NCBI GenBank assembly: GCA_017481575.1
Contig: JAFUPA010000022.1
Coordinates: forward strand, 1 to 40,971
From: Clostridia bacterium
Lineage (GTDB): Bacteria; Bacillota; Clostridia; Oscillospirales; Acutalibacteraceae
Length of the DNA: 40,971 nucleotides
Direction: 5' to 3'
Shown here: piece after piece, positions 32,261 to 40,918 of the stretch
How the letters are laid out: each line of letters opens with the position of its first letter
How positions within the stretch are numbered: position 1 is the first letter of the stretch
Program-made: the position numbers and the translations under genes
Notes under the pieces: model-generated
Databases searched by the model: none
Seen by the model: the letters and a program-made list of their open reading frames with translations, nothing else
Told to the model about the DNA's origin: nothing

Positions 32261-34324
32261 TTACAGCTTCATTGCAACGTCCCAAGCGCCCCAGATAACT
32301 GTGCGGAGGTTGCCAACCTTTTTAGCATCACCGATGATGTGAACGTGCTTTGACTTCTCAACAATCGGAGCAGGCTTGTAACCAACTGAAAGGATTACGC
32401 TGTCAGCAGGGATTGTGATTGCCTTGCCGTCCTTCGTCATAACCGAAACACTTGTGTCTGTGATTTCTGTTGTCTTTGTTTCAAGATATACGGGAACCTT
32501 GTTTGTCTTGAAGAAGTCACGAAGGTAGCTTGTGTTAGCGAGAGCAACACCCGGAGTTGTAATAAGGTCATCCTGCATTTCAACAATTGTCGGGTTCTTG
32601 CCCTGGAGATAAAGCTCGTAAGCAATTTCACAGCCTGTAAGACCGCCGCCGACAACTACAACATTGTTACCAACTGTCTTTTCACCGAGGAGGAAGTCAA
32701 CTGCTTCGATAGCCTTGTCAGCGCCCTTAACGGGAATCTTGTTTGCAACTGAACCTGTTGCAACGATAACCTCGTCTGCACCGAGTGAAGCAACGTCCTT
32801 GACCTCTGTGTTCATGTGGATTGTGATTGCATCGTAACGCATAATCTCACGGTTGTACCATGCAATAAGGTCACGGTCCTTCTCTTTGTAAGACGGAGCT
32901 GCAGCAGCAATGAATACACCACCGAGCTTGTCGCTCTTCTCGTAAAGGTCAACCTTGTGACCACGCTTTGCACAAACAATAGCAGCTTCCATACCGCCGA
33001 TACCGCCACCGATAACAGCGATTTTCTTACTCTTCTTTGCGGGCTGAAGCTTATATTTCTTGGACTGCATTGTCTTCGGGTTAAGAGCACAACGTGAAAG
33101 TCCCATTGTGTCAAGAAGGTCCTGTGTATTAGCGTGACCCTTTGAAGATGAGAAGTTGAAGCAGCCTGCGTGACAACAGATACAAGGTTTGATGTCTTCT
33201 ACTCTGTCTTCGATAAGCTTTGTGATCCATTCGGGGTCAACAAGGAACTGACGGGCAACACCAACACCGTCGATTTTGCCGTCTGCAACAGCCTGTGCAC
33301 CAACGTCAGGTTCCATACGGCCTGCACAAACAACAGGAATGTCAACAAACTTTTTGATGTGAGCAACATCGTCAAGGTTACAGTTCTGCGGCATATACAT
33401 CGGCGGATGTGCCCAGTACCAAGAGTCGTATGTACCGTTGTCAGCGTTAAGCATATCGTAGCCTGCATCCTGAAGATACTTTGCAGCCTTCTCGGATTCG
33501 GGCATTGCACGGCCAACCTCTGTGTAATCCTCACCGGGCATTGCACCTTCGCAGAAGCCCTTCATCTTTGACTCAACTGAGTAACGGAGTGAAACAGGGA
33601 AGTCCTTACCGCAGGATTCCTTGATAGCCTTAACAACCTCAACTGCAAAACGGTATCTGTTTTCAAAGTTTCCGCCGTATTCGTCAGTACGCTTGTTAAA
33701 GAATTCAATTGCAAATTGGTCAAGAAGATAACCCTCGTGAACAGCGTGAACCTCAACGCCGTCAACGCCTGCATCACGGCAGAGCTTTGCTGTCTTTGCA
33801 AATGCTTCGATAATTTCGTGAATCTGCTCCTTTGTCATTTCAGGGCAGATGATATCGTGAGCCCAGCGTGAAGGCTGCGGGCTCGGAGAAGCCAATTCGT
33901 GTGATGTGTCAAGAATCGGCTTAACAAGTGCACGTGTAAACTTGTTTTTATGAAGCGGTGCAACAAGCTCTGTGATAGCCCAGCTTCTGCCCATACCTGC
34001 AGTAAGCTGAATGAACAGCTTTGCACCTGTCTTGTGGAGTTCATCCATAAATTCCTTAAGGTCTTCAAACATCTTCGGGTTCTGCCAGAGCCACTTGCCC
34101 CAGAATGTATCTCTCAACGGAGCAATACCGGGGATGATGAGACCAACGTTGTTGTTAGCTCTTTCAAGGAAAAGCTTTGCAGCCTCCTTGTCAAAGTGAC
34201 AACCGCCAAGCTCGAACCAACCGAACAAAGATGTACCGCCCATCGGACACATAACGATTCTGTTTTTGATTTCAACGTTACCGACCTTCCAGGGGGTAAA
34301 TAAAGCTTCATACTTCTGATCCAT
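32261..34324 (-). CDS. Old Yellow Enzyme-type Fe-S/FMN/FAD oxidoreductase (2-enoate reductase-like)
   Basis: A 687-residue three-cofactor flavoenzyme. The N-terminal TIM barrel (1-360) is OYE-like, with VGNVEIKNRIVMCPMG, VDGVEVHAVHEGYLLDQF and the FMN phosphate motif CAGRMEP. A Cys cluster, CICCHAGC and a later RCALNP Cys, binds 4Fe-4S. The FAD/NAD(P) domains have IGGGIGGMEAA and VVGGGLTGCEIA. Relatives reduce enoyl-acyl or unsaturated compounds such as cinnamate, bile acids or dienoyl-CoA. The spacing between the third and fourth Cys is about 23 residues, compared with 11 in 2,4-dienoyl-CoA reductase. The substrate cannot be inferred from the sequence. It stands alone, with a consensus-like promoter. 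Confidence 0.92.
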   Translation of the reverse strand: MDQKYEALFTPWKVGNVEIKNRIVMCPMGGTSLFGWFELGGCHFDKEAAKLFLERANNNVGLIIPGIAPLRDTFWGKWLWQNPKMFEDLKEFMDELHKTGAKLFIQLTAGMGRSWAITELVAPLHKNKFTRALVKPILDTSHELASPSPQPSRWAHDIICPEMTKEQIHEIIEAFAKTAKLCRDAGVDGVEVHAVHEGYLLDQFAIEFFNKRTDEYGGNFENRYRFAVEVVKAIKESCGKDFPVSLRYSVESKMKGFCEGAMPGEDYTEVGRAMPESEKAAKYLQDAGYDMLNADNGTYDSWYWAHPPMYMPQNCNLDDVAHIKKFVDIPVVCAGRMEPDVGAQAVADGKIDGVGVARQFLVDPEWITKLIEDRVEDIKPCICCHAGCFNFSSSKGHANTQDLLDTMGLSRCALNPKTMQSKKYKLQPAKKSKKIAVIGGGIGGMEAAIVCAKRGHKVDLYEKSDKLGGVFIAAAAPSYKEKDRDLIAWYNREIMRYDAITIHMNTEVKDVASLGADEVIVATGSVANKIPVKGADKAIEAVDFLLGEKTVGNNVVVVGGGLTGCEIAYELYLQGKNPTIVEMQDDLITTPGVALANTSYLRDFFKTNKVPVYLETKTTEITDTSVSVMTKDGKAITIPADSVILSVGYKPAPIVEKSKHVHIIGDAKKVGNLRTVIWGAWDVAMKL

Positions 34325-34362
34325 TTAAAACACTTCCTTCTAGTGTAATTTCATACATAGAT

Positions 34363-34391
34363 ATAATAAAATAATTCTCGTCCAATGTCAA
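34363..34391 (-). promoter_or_regulatory. Promoter of the flavoenzyme gene
   Basis: On the minus strand TTGACA (complement of 34386-34391), a 17-nt spacer and TATTAT (complement of 34363-34368). Confidence 0.7.
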
Positions 34392-34437
34392 TTGATTATT
34401 GCAAAAGTTTGTCAAAAAATTAACCTTTTAACATAAA

Positions 34438-34463
34438 AAACCGCCTGAAAGTTCAGACGGTTT
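34438..34463 (-). terminator. Terminator overlapping the end of the NhaC gene
   Basis: AAACCG...CGGTTT arms with one internal mismatch, followed on the minus strand by a run of six Ts. The stop codon of the antiporter gene (34453-34455) lies inside the hairpin, so the last codons form its first arm. Confidence 0.85.
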
Positions 34464-35781
34464 GGAGACTCTTTGTTTTATTGTCTTTTTTATGCTTATG
34501 CAAGCTTACCGCAAAGTTCCACAGGGGAATAAGGTAGAGGTAGCAGGCAGTAAGAATACACGCTGACGGAGCATCGATTGACGTGAGGGGAACGGTGGCG
34601 GCAATTGACCACGGAACAAGCGGTGCCATAACCACCGCCGTATTTTCGAGGCAGTATGCCATTTTTTTGCCGTCCTTTTCAATGTCACCGCAAAGCTGGT
34701 GCGCAAGCATAATTGCCAGCGTCTGGTTGCAGGAGACTATGCTTGAAAGAATTGACGTTACAAAAACACCGCCGAACGGTGTCAGTTTGCGGCTTATTTT
34801 CATCAGCACGTCGTGAACGGAACGGAGAAGTCCCGTGCCCTCAAACATACCCGAATAGCACGCAGAAATGCACACGATTAAAAATGCCCTTGCCATTGAA
34901 ACCATACCGCCGCCCGAAAGCAAAGCGGCAACCTCGGCTTTTTCGGGAGTGTAGCCGAAAACAGTCATATTCAGTATTTCCGCAAAAGGTATATGCTGCA
35001 CAAAAGCACACACAGCCACACCGCAAAGAATGCTCACACTCATTGTGATTTTTACATTTATCTTGAAAAGAGAAAAAACTATGATAACAACAGCAGGGAT
35101 AATTACAACAGGGTGAAGGTTAAAATTATCGGTAAAAATGCTCTGTGTTGAGCTTATGTCAAAGTCAGATTCAAAGCCGAGTCCCATAAGCGCATATACA
35201 GCACAGGTTATGACGAGCGGAACAAACGCCGTTTTGAACATCATCGCAATGTTGCGGAAAAGGTTGGTTTTCGTCAGCTCGCTTATCAGCAATGCACTCG
35301 TGGACATCGGCGAGCATCTGTCACCCCAAAAAGCGCCCGAAAGCACGGCGCCGCCCGAGTAAAGAATGGGGATACCCATACTGTTGGCAATTGTTATGCA
35401 GATAACGCCCATCGTTGCCGAAGTGCCGAAAGCCGTACCCGTAAGAAAGGAGATGAGCGCACACAGCAAAAAACAGATGAGCACCATTGCGTGCGGATTG
35501 CAGAAGGCTGTTGCGTGGTAAACTATGTACGGAATTGTGCCGCCTGCACGCCACACGGCGGTGATAATGCCTATCAGCACAAAATTTATCAGTATATTTT
35601 TCACGGTTTTTATTCCCGAAAAAGCAAGACTAAACATCTCTTTTGCGCTGTGCTTTTTGTATATGCCGTAAAAGAAAAGCAGAAAAAAGCCGAACACCAG
35701 CGCAATCAATATTGAAATGTTAAGCCCCACGCAAAGAAAAAGTGACACCGTGAAAAGAGCAAGAACGGCAATTTCAAGCAT
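34453..35781 (-). CDS. NhaC-family Na+/H+ antiporter
   Basis: The 442-residue membrane protein has about eleven helices. The segment SGGAVLSGAFWGDRCSPMSTSALL (residues about 143-166) is the conserved core of NhaC antiporters, with FLTGTAFGTSATMGVICITIA before it. Members swap Na+ for H+ or exchange organic ions such as malate/lactate. GGAGG precedes the ATG. It is monocistronic between two terminators. Confidence 0.9.
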   Translation of the reverse strand: MLEIAVLALFTVSLFLCVGLNISILIALVFGFFLLFFYGIYKKHSAKEMFSLAFSGIKTVKNILINFVLIGIITAVWRAGGTIPYIVYHATAFCNPHAMVLICFLLCALISFLTGTAFGTSATMGVICITIANSMGIPILYSGGAVLSGAFWGDRCSPMSTSALLISELTKTNLFRNIAMMFKTAFVPLVITCAVYALMGLGFESDFDISSTQSIFTDNFNLHPVVIIPAVVIIVFSLFKINVKITMSVSILCGVAVCAFVQHIPFAEILNMTVFGYTPEKAEVAALLSGGGMVSMARAFLIVCISACYSGMFEGTGLLRSVHDVLMKISRKLTPFGGVFVTSILSSIVSCNQTLAIMLAHQLCGDIEKDGKKMAYCLENTAVVMAPLVPWSIAATVPLTSIDAPSACILTACYLYLIPLWNFAVSLHKHKKDNKTKSLQTV

Positions 35782-35864
35782 TTCAAAAAGCCTCCGAATG
35801 TTAAATCAAAACACCCATACTATAACACAAACCCTGTCGAAAATCTACCGTTTACAAAAATAAA

Positions 35865-35888
35865 AGCGGCAAGGTTGCCCTTACCGCT
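35865..35888 (-). terminator. Terminator after the lipoprotein gene
   Basis: AGCGG-C-AAGG and CCTT-A-CCGCT arms enclose a TTGC loop. On the minus strand it is followed by TTTTATTTTTG, about 12 nt after the stop. Confidence 0.85.
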
Positions 35889-35900
35889 CAAAATCAAATT

Positions 35901-36782
35901 TTACTTTTTAAATCCGCCGTTTACCGTGAGGGTGTTTACCATAACAACGGAGGTTGAATCAACAGGCTGACCGAATGCCTTGTAGTTATTCAGTCGGATG
36001 TCAACTGTGTACTGCCATGTGCCGTTGACAATTTTACCGTTCGGGTCTATCACAACCTTTACGGTCGGGTTGGTGTAATAAATCTTTGTTTCCTTTTCGT
36101 TAAGCTCAAGAGGAAGCTTGAGGTCTTCAAGCTGCTTTGTAACAACGCCGATGTCTCCGACAGTTGTGATTGCGTGGCCGACAGAACCGCTGTTAGCGTC
36201 CTCGTTGGCACCTGCGGTTTGTTTCTTCATTGTCATTTCAATGATAAGTGCACTTCCGTTTTTATATGCCTTTGCACTCGCAACATCGGATGCAACAAGG
36301 TTGTTGTAGCCACCCGTAATTCCGTCCTTTTCGGATGAATTGTTTTTGAGAAGGGTTTTCATTATGGATTGAACAAATGAAGGTATCTCGTCATTGTTAA
36401 CCTTTATGCTCTTAATCTCAATGCTGTGCTGTGACTTTACAGACGAATGTGTCTTTTTTGCCGCCGATTTGTATGCGTCAACTATCTGCGCAATTGACCA
36501 GTCTGCAGGGTTGTCAGACTGTTTGGTCGGAGCAAGAACGGGTGCGGTTGAAGCCTCATCGGTATTTGTTGCTGATGTTGATGTTGCTTCAGATGTGTCA
36601 ACCGCAGAAGTGGTTGTCGATGTCGTATCCTCTACGGAAACATCCTCGGTATATTCTTCGCTTATGTTGCTTGACGGGCTTTCCTGCGTGTTGTCAACCT
36701 CGTCATTCTTGTTGCCGCAAGCCGCTAAAGAAAAAATCATAAGGACAGAAATAATAAGTGCTAAAACTCTTTTGATGTTCAT
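35901..36782 (-). CDS. Lipoprotein of unknown function
   Basis: I do not recognise the family. The 293-residue protein has a signal with lipobox SLAACGNK (Cys22), a Ser/Thr/Asp/Glu-rich linker (about 27-85) and a C-terminal globular domain (about 90-293) with the motifs AQIVDAYKSAAKKTHSS, YNNLVASDVASAKAY and ATTVGDIGVV. It looks like a surface-anchored binding or chaperone-like domain. It lies 54 nt after the lipase gene on the same strand, so the two may be cotranscribed. Confidence 0.8.
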   Translation of the reverse strand: MNIKRVLALIISVLMIFSLAACGNKNDEVDNTQESPSSNISEEYTEDVSVEDTTSTTTSAVDTSEATSTSATNTDEASTAPVLAPTKQSDNPADWSIAQIVDAYKSAAKKTHSSVKSQHSIEIKSIKVNNDEIPSFVQSIMKTLLKNNSSEKDGITGGYNNLVASDVASAKAYKNGSALIIEMTMKKQTAGANEDANSGSVGHAITTVGDIGVVTKQLEDLKLPLELNEKETKIYYTNPTVKVVIDPNGKIVNGTWQYTVDIRLNNYKAFGQPVDSTSVVMVNTLTVNGGFKK

Positions 36783-36836
36783 ACATACCCCTCCGAAATT
36801 AAAGCTCTGTATATTTTATGTCTGCGACAATCTGTC

Positions 36837-38117
36837 TTATGCTTTGTTAATTGTTTCAATAAGTGTGAAATAGAAATCCTCAAAGCTTGTGGGATAATCT
36901 ATTGTACCGCAGAAATCGAAGTGGTCAAAGCCCTCCATAACAGGCATATAATACCACACGCCCGGCTCAAGCGGTTTGCCGGAATTTACAGCTTCCTCAT
37001 AGCTTGTAGCCGTGTCAGCATCAGTTGACGGATAAAGGGCACTTGCAAGCGGAACAATTCCGTCATTTTTTGCCCAGCTTTCATCCATATAAATGCCGTC
37101 TATGGTTTTTCCTTCAAGCTGACCGATATAAAGTGAAGTCAGATAGAACAAAGCAAAGTTTGAGCTGATGGGCAAATATGTGTTGAAAACAGTCTTATAG
37201 CTTGAATTGCAGGAGTATGAGTAATAGTAAACGGTATCAACCGTTTTGATTTTCTCATTAAGCTCAGCGGCACCACGCAGAGTCATATCATATCCGCAGT
37301 TGTCCTGAGATGCAACAACTGTGTTGATGGTTGAAAAGCTTAATTTTGCCTTTTCTTCGCCCTGCTTGGGAGTCAGTCCGAGGTGACCCATCTGAAGATC
37401 CCACATCATAATTTCGCTGCCGAAAATTGAACCCACAAGGTTAATTGCACCGATAATGAGTGTCATAAGAAACGAGTCGTGAATAAGGTTTGCAACAGGG
37501 GAGCCGTTGTGAACACCCGAGAACGTAACAACCGAATGTACGGCGTTTTTATGACCGCCCGTGAACAACGGCGATGTGTCGTTGCCTGTTGCGGCAATTT
37601 CATCTTTATCACCGTATGCAAGAAGTGAAGTGAAGAGCCTTACAGTCGGGCCGCCGAAGCTGTGACCGACAAGGTTGATTGCACTTTTGCAATCCCAAGG
37701 CTCACCCATAAGACAATTGTCTGTATAGTCGTAGCCGTAACGGTCGTGGTTGTGAGCCTGTGAATGAGCCTCACCGTAGTCAACGACAGTACCCGTCAGT
37801 TGGGCATAAAGCTCGCAGGCTCTGTCCCAAGCACTGCTCAAAGGGCCTACAACTGCCGCATAAGCTTCAATTCCGTAGCTGTTATAAAGAGCAATTACGT
37901 CGCCCTCCGAGTCAGCCCAGCCACCCCAATAAGCCTCGCCGTTGTAGTTTGCCCAGCCGCCCATACCGTGGACGAATACCCACGGATGCTCGTTTGTCAG
38001 ATTATATGTTTTGCCGTCAAAGTTAACTATGTTTTCATTGTTGCGAGCAAAAGCAACCGTGCTGAACATTGAAAAAACCATAACGACAGATAAAATTATG
38101 CTGATAAATTTTTTCAT
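36837..38117 (-). CDS. Secreted triacylglycerol lipase-like alpha/beta hydrolase
   Basis: The 426-residue protein has a signal peptide (about 1-24, AFA end). HPWVFVHGMGGW supplies the oxyanion region and NLVGHSFGG the nucleophile Ser153. The catalytic His is His399 in GFDHFDFCG and the acid is in or near ESWAKNDGIVPLASALYP, matching the staphylococcal/Geobacillus L1 lipase type. It lacks a cell-wall sorting signal and is probably released. GGAGGT precedes the ATG. The following lipoprotein gene may be a partner. Confidence 0.88.
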   Translation of the reverse strand: MKKFISIILSVVMVFSMFSTVAFARNNENIVNFDGKTYNLTNEHPWVFVHGMGGWANYNGEAYWGGWADSEGDVIALYNSYGIEAYAAVVGPLSSAWDRACELYAQLTGTVVDYGEAHSQAHNHDRYGYDYTDNCLMGEPWDCKSAINLVGHSFGGPTVRLFTSLLAYGDKDEIAATGNDTSPLFTGGHKNAVHSVVTFSGVHNGSPVANLIHDSFLMTLIIGAINLVGSIFGSEIMMWDLQMGHLGLTPKQGEEKAKLSFSTINTVVASQDNCGYDMTLRGAAELNEKIKTVDTVYYYSYSCNSSYKTVFNTYLPISSNFALFYLTSLYIGQLEGKTIDGIYMDESWAKNDGIVPLASALYPSTDADTATSYEEAVNSGKPLEPGVWYYMPVMEGFDHFDFCGTIDYPTSFEDFYFTLIETINKA

Positions 38118-38266
38118 TACATTTACCTCCGAAGTATAATTTAAGTAAATTGTACCACATAAAATTGCAAATATATACTAAAAAATGAAAAAATAGTGAA
38201 ATTTGTTTAATGTTGAATTATTCTCGATGGCTGTTATTGTATGTAGAGCCGCAGTTTTTTTGATTG

Positions 38267-39157
38267 TTATCTGAATTCATGCTTTTTTATATATTCGAGA
38301 AAAGCATTCATACAATTTGATATCCATTTATTTTTATGGTAGATAAGCTGTTTCCATATATTGGTTTCAAAATCGCACACATCAAGATAAACAAGTTTTC
38401 CTTTTTTTACTTTTTCATCCGTAGCAAAGCACGGAAGGAATGAAATACAGTCATCGTTTTCTTCAAGAAGCTTTGTTATGATGTCTGTTCGTCCGACTTC
38501 AAGAACAGGAGTTATATCAATCGATTTTTTTGCAAGAATTTTATCAAATATACTTCTGTAACCCATTCCTTTTTCCGTGAGAATGAACGGGCGGTCAATT
38601 ATATCTTCAATCAAAAGATTTTTTCTTCCTGCCATAACATTGTTTTTATTTGCAACAAAATGCATTTCAATATGTTCCTCTTTGGCAATTACATAATCGT
38701 TGCGGTAAACATGATTGTCAAGTGTGATTATAGCATCAGCTTCGTTTCTGTCAAGCATTCCGAACATATCACCGGTGTCGGCGTTGGTGAATTTAAGGTT
38801 AATACCCGGATACTGCTTATGGAAATCAAAGTAATTCGTCAGCAGCATATCCTCGCAAACTGAATCGGGCGACACAAAATGAATAAAACCTTTAAGCTCC
38901 TTTTCAGAGTTCATATTCTGCATAAATTCATCGGTCAGGGAACTTATATTCTGAGCATAAAACAAAAGCTCTTTGCCTTTGTCAGTTAAAGAGATTGTAT
39001 GATTTATTCTGTCAAACAAAAGACAGTTAAGCTCGGTTTCAAGCTGTTTTATCTGAAATGAAATTGTTGACTGTGAATATCCGAGCACTTGCGCTGCTTT
39101 GGTGAAGCTGTTAAGCTCCGCAACATGAACAAAAGAGATAAGATTGCGTATTTCCAT
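38267..39157 (-). CDS. LysR-family transcriptional regulator
   Basis: A 296-residue regulator with an N-terminal winged helix (1-60, FTKAAQVLGYSQSTISFQIKQLE) and a periplasmic-binding-like effector domain (about 90-290). I chose ATG 39157 because GGAG precedes it; an in-frame TTG four codons earlier is part of that site. It is transcribed away from the tryptophanase-family gene and probably controls it, with an aromatic or sulfur-containing amino acid as a possible effector. Confidence 0.92.
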   Translation of the reverse strand: MEIRNLISFVHVAELNSFTKAAQVLGYSQSTISFQIKQLETELNCLLFDRINHTISLTDKGKELLFYAQNISSLTDEFMQNMNSEKELKGFIHFVSPDSVCEDMLLTNYFDFHKQYPGINLKFTNADTGDMFGMLDRNEADAIITLDNHVYRNDYVIAKEEHIEMHFVANKNNVMAGRKNLLIEDIIDRPFILTEKGMGYRSIFDKILAKKSIDITPVLEVGRTDIITKLLEENDDCISFLPCFATDEKVKKGKLVYLDVCDFETNIWKQLIYHKNKWISNCMNAFLEYIKKHEFR

Positions 39158-39181
39158 ACCGTTCTCCAATCGAATTTATTG

Positions 39182-39234
39182 ATGATGTTTATCTAAATCA
39201 TTTGTTTTACTTATCGTAAAGTGTATTGTATACT
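39182..39234 (+). promoter_or_regulatory. Divergent control region of LysR and lyase genes
   Basis: Two dyads: ATGAT (39182-39186) with ATCAT (39197-39201), and TTTAC-TTATC-GTAAA (39206-39220), which fits the LysR T-N11-A pattern and covers the -35 of a weak lyase promoter (TTTACT at 39206-39211, 17-nt spacer, TATACT at 39229-39234). Confidence 0.5.
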
Positions 39235-39273
39235 ATGTTTCGACAAAAAACAATACCCACGGAGGAAAAAGCA

Positions 39274-40722
39274 ATGTCTCAGATTAAATTTTACAACAGA
39301 ACTCCCGTGCCCGTTGAAATGCACAAGGTTAAAATAGTTCAGAAAATTTCTTTGCTTCCCGCAAGAGAGCGTCTGAACAAGCTCAGAGAAGCAGGCTTCA
39401 ATACCTTTATGCTCCATAACGGAGATATTTTTATGGATATGCTTACCGACTCAGGCGTTAACGCAATGAGCGACAATATGCAATCGGCAATGCTTCGTGC
39501 CGACGATGCTTATGCAGGCAGTGAAACGTTTTACAGAATGAACGATAAATTAACCGAAATCTTCGGTATGAAATATCTTCTTCCAACTCATCAGGGAAGA
39601 GCGTGTGAACATATTATTGCTCAGCATTTTGTAAAGCCCGGCAGTTGCGTAATCATGAACTATCATTTCACAACATCGAAGGCTCATGTTACACGTCTCG
39701 GCGGCAGAGTTGAAGAACTTGTTAAAGATGAAGGCCTTATAGTTAAAAGTAATCTTCCTTTCAAAGGCAACATTGACCTTGATAAGGTTAAGGCATGCAT
39801 TGAAAAAGAAGGTGTCGAAAACATTGCCTATATGCGCCTTGAAGCAGGCACAAACCTTATCGGCGGTCAGCCCATTTCCTATGAAAATATGAAGGAAGCA
39901 ACCGACCTTGCAAAAGAATACGGAATTGTTACTGTTCTCGATGCCTCACTTCTTCAGGATAACCTTTACTTCATAAAAACAAGAGAAGAATCAATGAAAG
40001 ACAAGTCTATCCGTGAAATTACAAGAATGATTGCAGATCTTTTCGATATCGTTTATTTCTCAGCCCGTAAGTTCGGATTCGGTCGTGGCGGCGGAATTAT
40101 GGTAAGAGATGAAGCAATGTTCCATGCTATGGAGGACTACATTACGATGTTTGAAGGCTTCCTTACATATGGCGGTATGTCCGTAAAGGAAATGGAAGCA
40201 CTCATAATCGGTTTTGAGGAAACCATGGATATGGATATCATCTCACAGGGACCTCAATTTATTAACCATTGTGTTAATGAACTTGATAAACTCGGAGTAC
40301 CTATGGTTACACCCGGTGGCGGTCTTGGCGCTCACATTGATGCCCGTCAGGTTGTTGACCACATTCCTGCCGAGCAGTATCCTGCAGGTTCGCTTGTTGC
40401 AGCACTCTACCTTTGCGGAGGTATTCGTGGTATGGAAAGAGGTACACTTTCGGAGGAACGCAACCCCGACGGAACAGAGCATATTGCTTCAGTTGAAATG
40501 GTTCGTCTTGCTTTCCCCAGAAGAGTATTTACACTTTCACAGACTGAATTTGTAATTGACAGAGTAAAGTGGCTGTATGACCACAGACATCTCATCGGTG
40601 GTTTAAAATTCGTTCATGAACCTAAAACACTTCGTTTCTTTACAGGTAAACTTGAACCTGTTTCAGATTGGCCCGAAAAGCTTATTGAAGCATATATTGC
40701 AGATTTCGGTGAAGACCAATAA
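39274..40722 (+). CDS. Tryptophanase/tyrosine phenol-lyase family PLP lyase, divergent
   Basis: A beta-eliminating lyase of 482 residues, the usual family length. Shared features are LTDSGVNAMSD, AGSETFY (Tyr87), PTHQGRA, NLIGGQP, pyridine-binding Asp223 and the putative Schiff-base Lys266. Arg389 in GMERG is typical of tyrosine phenol-lyase rather than tryptophanase (Ile). Odd points: the segment around Lys266 is SARKFGFG instead of SGKKD/SAKKD, and the family Arg three residues after the Asp (DATR/DSAR) is Leu226. The reaction may be altered; I would not call it tnaA. GGAGGAAA precedes ATG 39274. A strong terminator follows. Confidence 0.85.
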   Translation: MSQIKFYNRTPVPVEMHKVKIVQKISLLPARERLNKLREAGFNTFMLHNGDIFMDMLTDSGVNAMSDNMQSAMLRADDAYAGSETFYRMNDKLTEIFGMKYLLPTHQGRACEHIIAQHFVKPGSCVIMNYHFTTSKAHVTRLGGRVEELVKDEGLIVKSNLPFKGNIDLDKVKACIEKEGVENIAYMRLEAGTNLIGGQPISYENMKEATDLAKEYGIVTVLDASLLQDNLYFIKTREESMKDKSIREITRMIADLFDIVYFSARKFGFGRGGGIMVRDEAMFHAMEDYITMFEGFLTYGGMSVKEMEALIIGFEETMDMDIISQGPQFINHCVNELDKLGVPMVTPGGGLGAHIDARQVVDHIPAEQYPAGSLVAALYLCGGIRGMERGTLSEERNPDGTEHIASVEMVRLAFPRRVFTLSQTEFVIDRVKWLYDHRHLIGGLKFVHEPKTLRFFTGKLEPVSDWPEKLIEAYIADFGEDQ

Positions 40723-40759
40723 AATATTTTACAAAATATATAAATCCCACCTAAACCAA

Positions 40760-40791
40760 AACCACCCGAAACCTTGCGGCTTCGGGTGGTT
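40760..40791 (+). terminator. Terminator after the lyase gene
   Basis: 11-bp arms (40760-40770 and 40781-40791, ACCACCCGAA with TTCGGGTGGT) and a 10-nt loop, followed by ATTTGTT. Confidence 0.85.
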
Positions 40792-40918
40792 ATTTGTTAT
40801 GATTTCAGAGCTTTGTTATACAAAACTCACTCCCACTCGCTCCCGAAAACTGTAACTTAAACAATTTTGTATGGGCATTTTAGCTCGTGGTATCTGTAAC
40901 ATCTGTATTATCCATAAA

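Noticed and set aside
39274-40722. Naming the lyase tnaA
   Set aside because: Arg389 is of the phenol-lyase type and residues next to the PLP lysine differ from both characterised groups, so the substrate is not settled.
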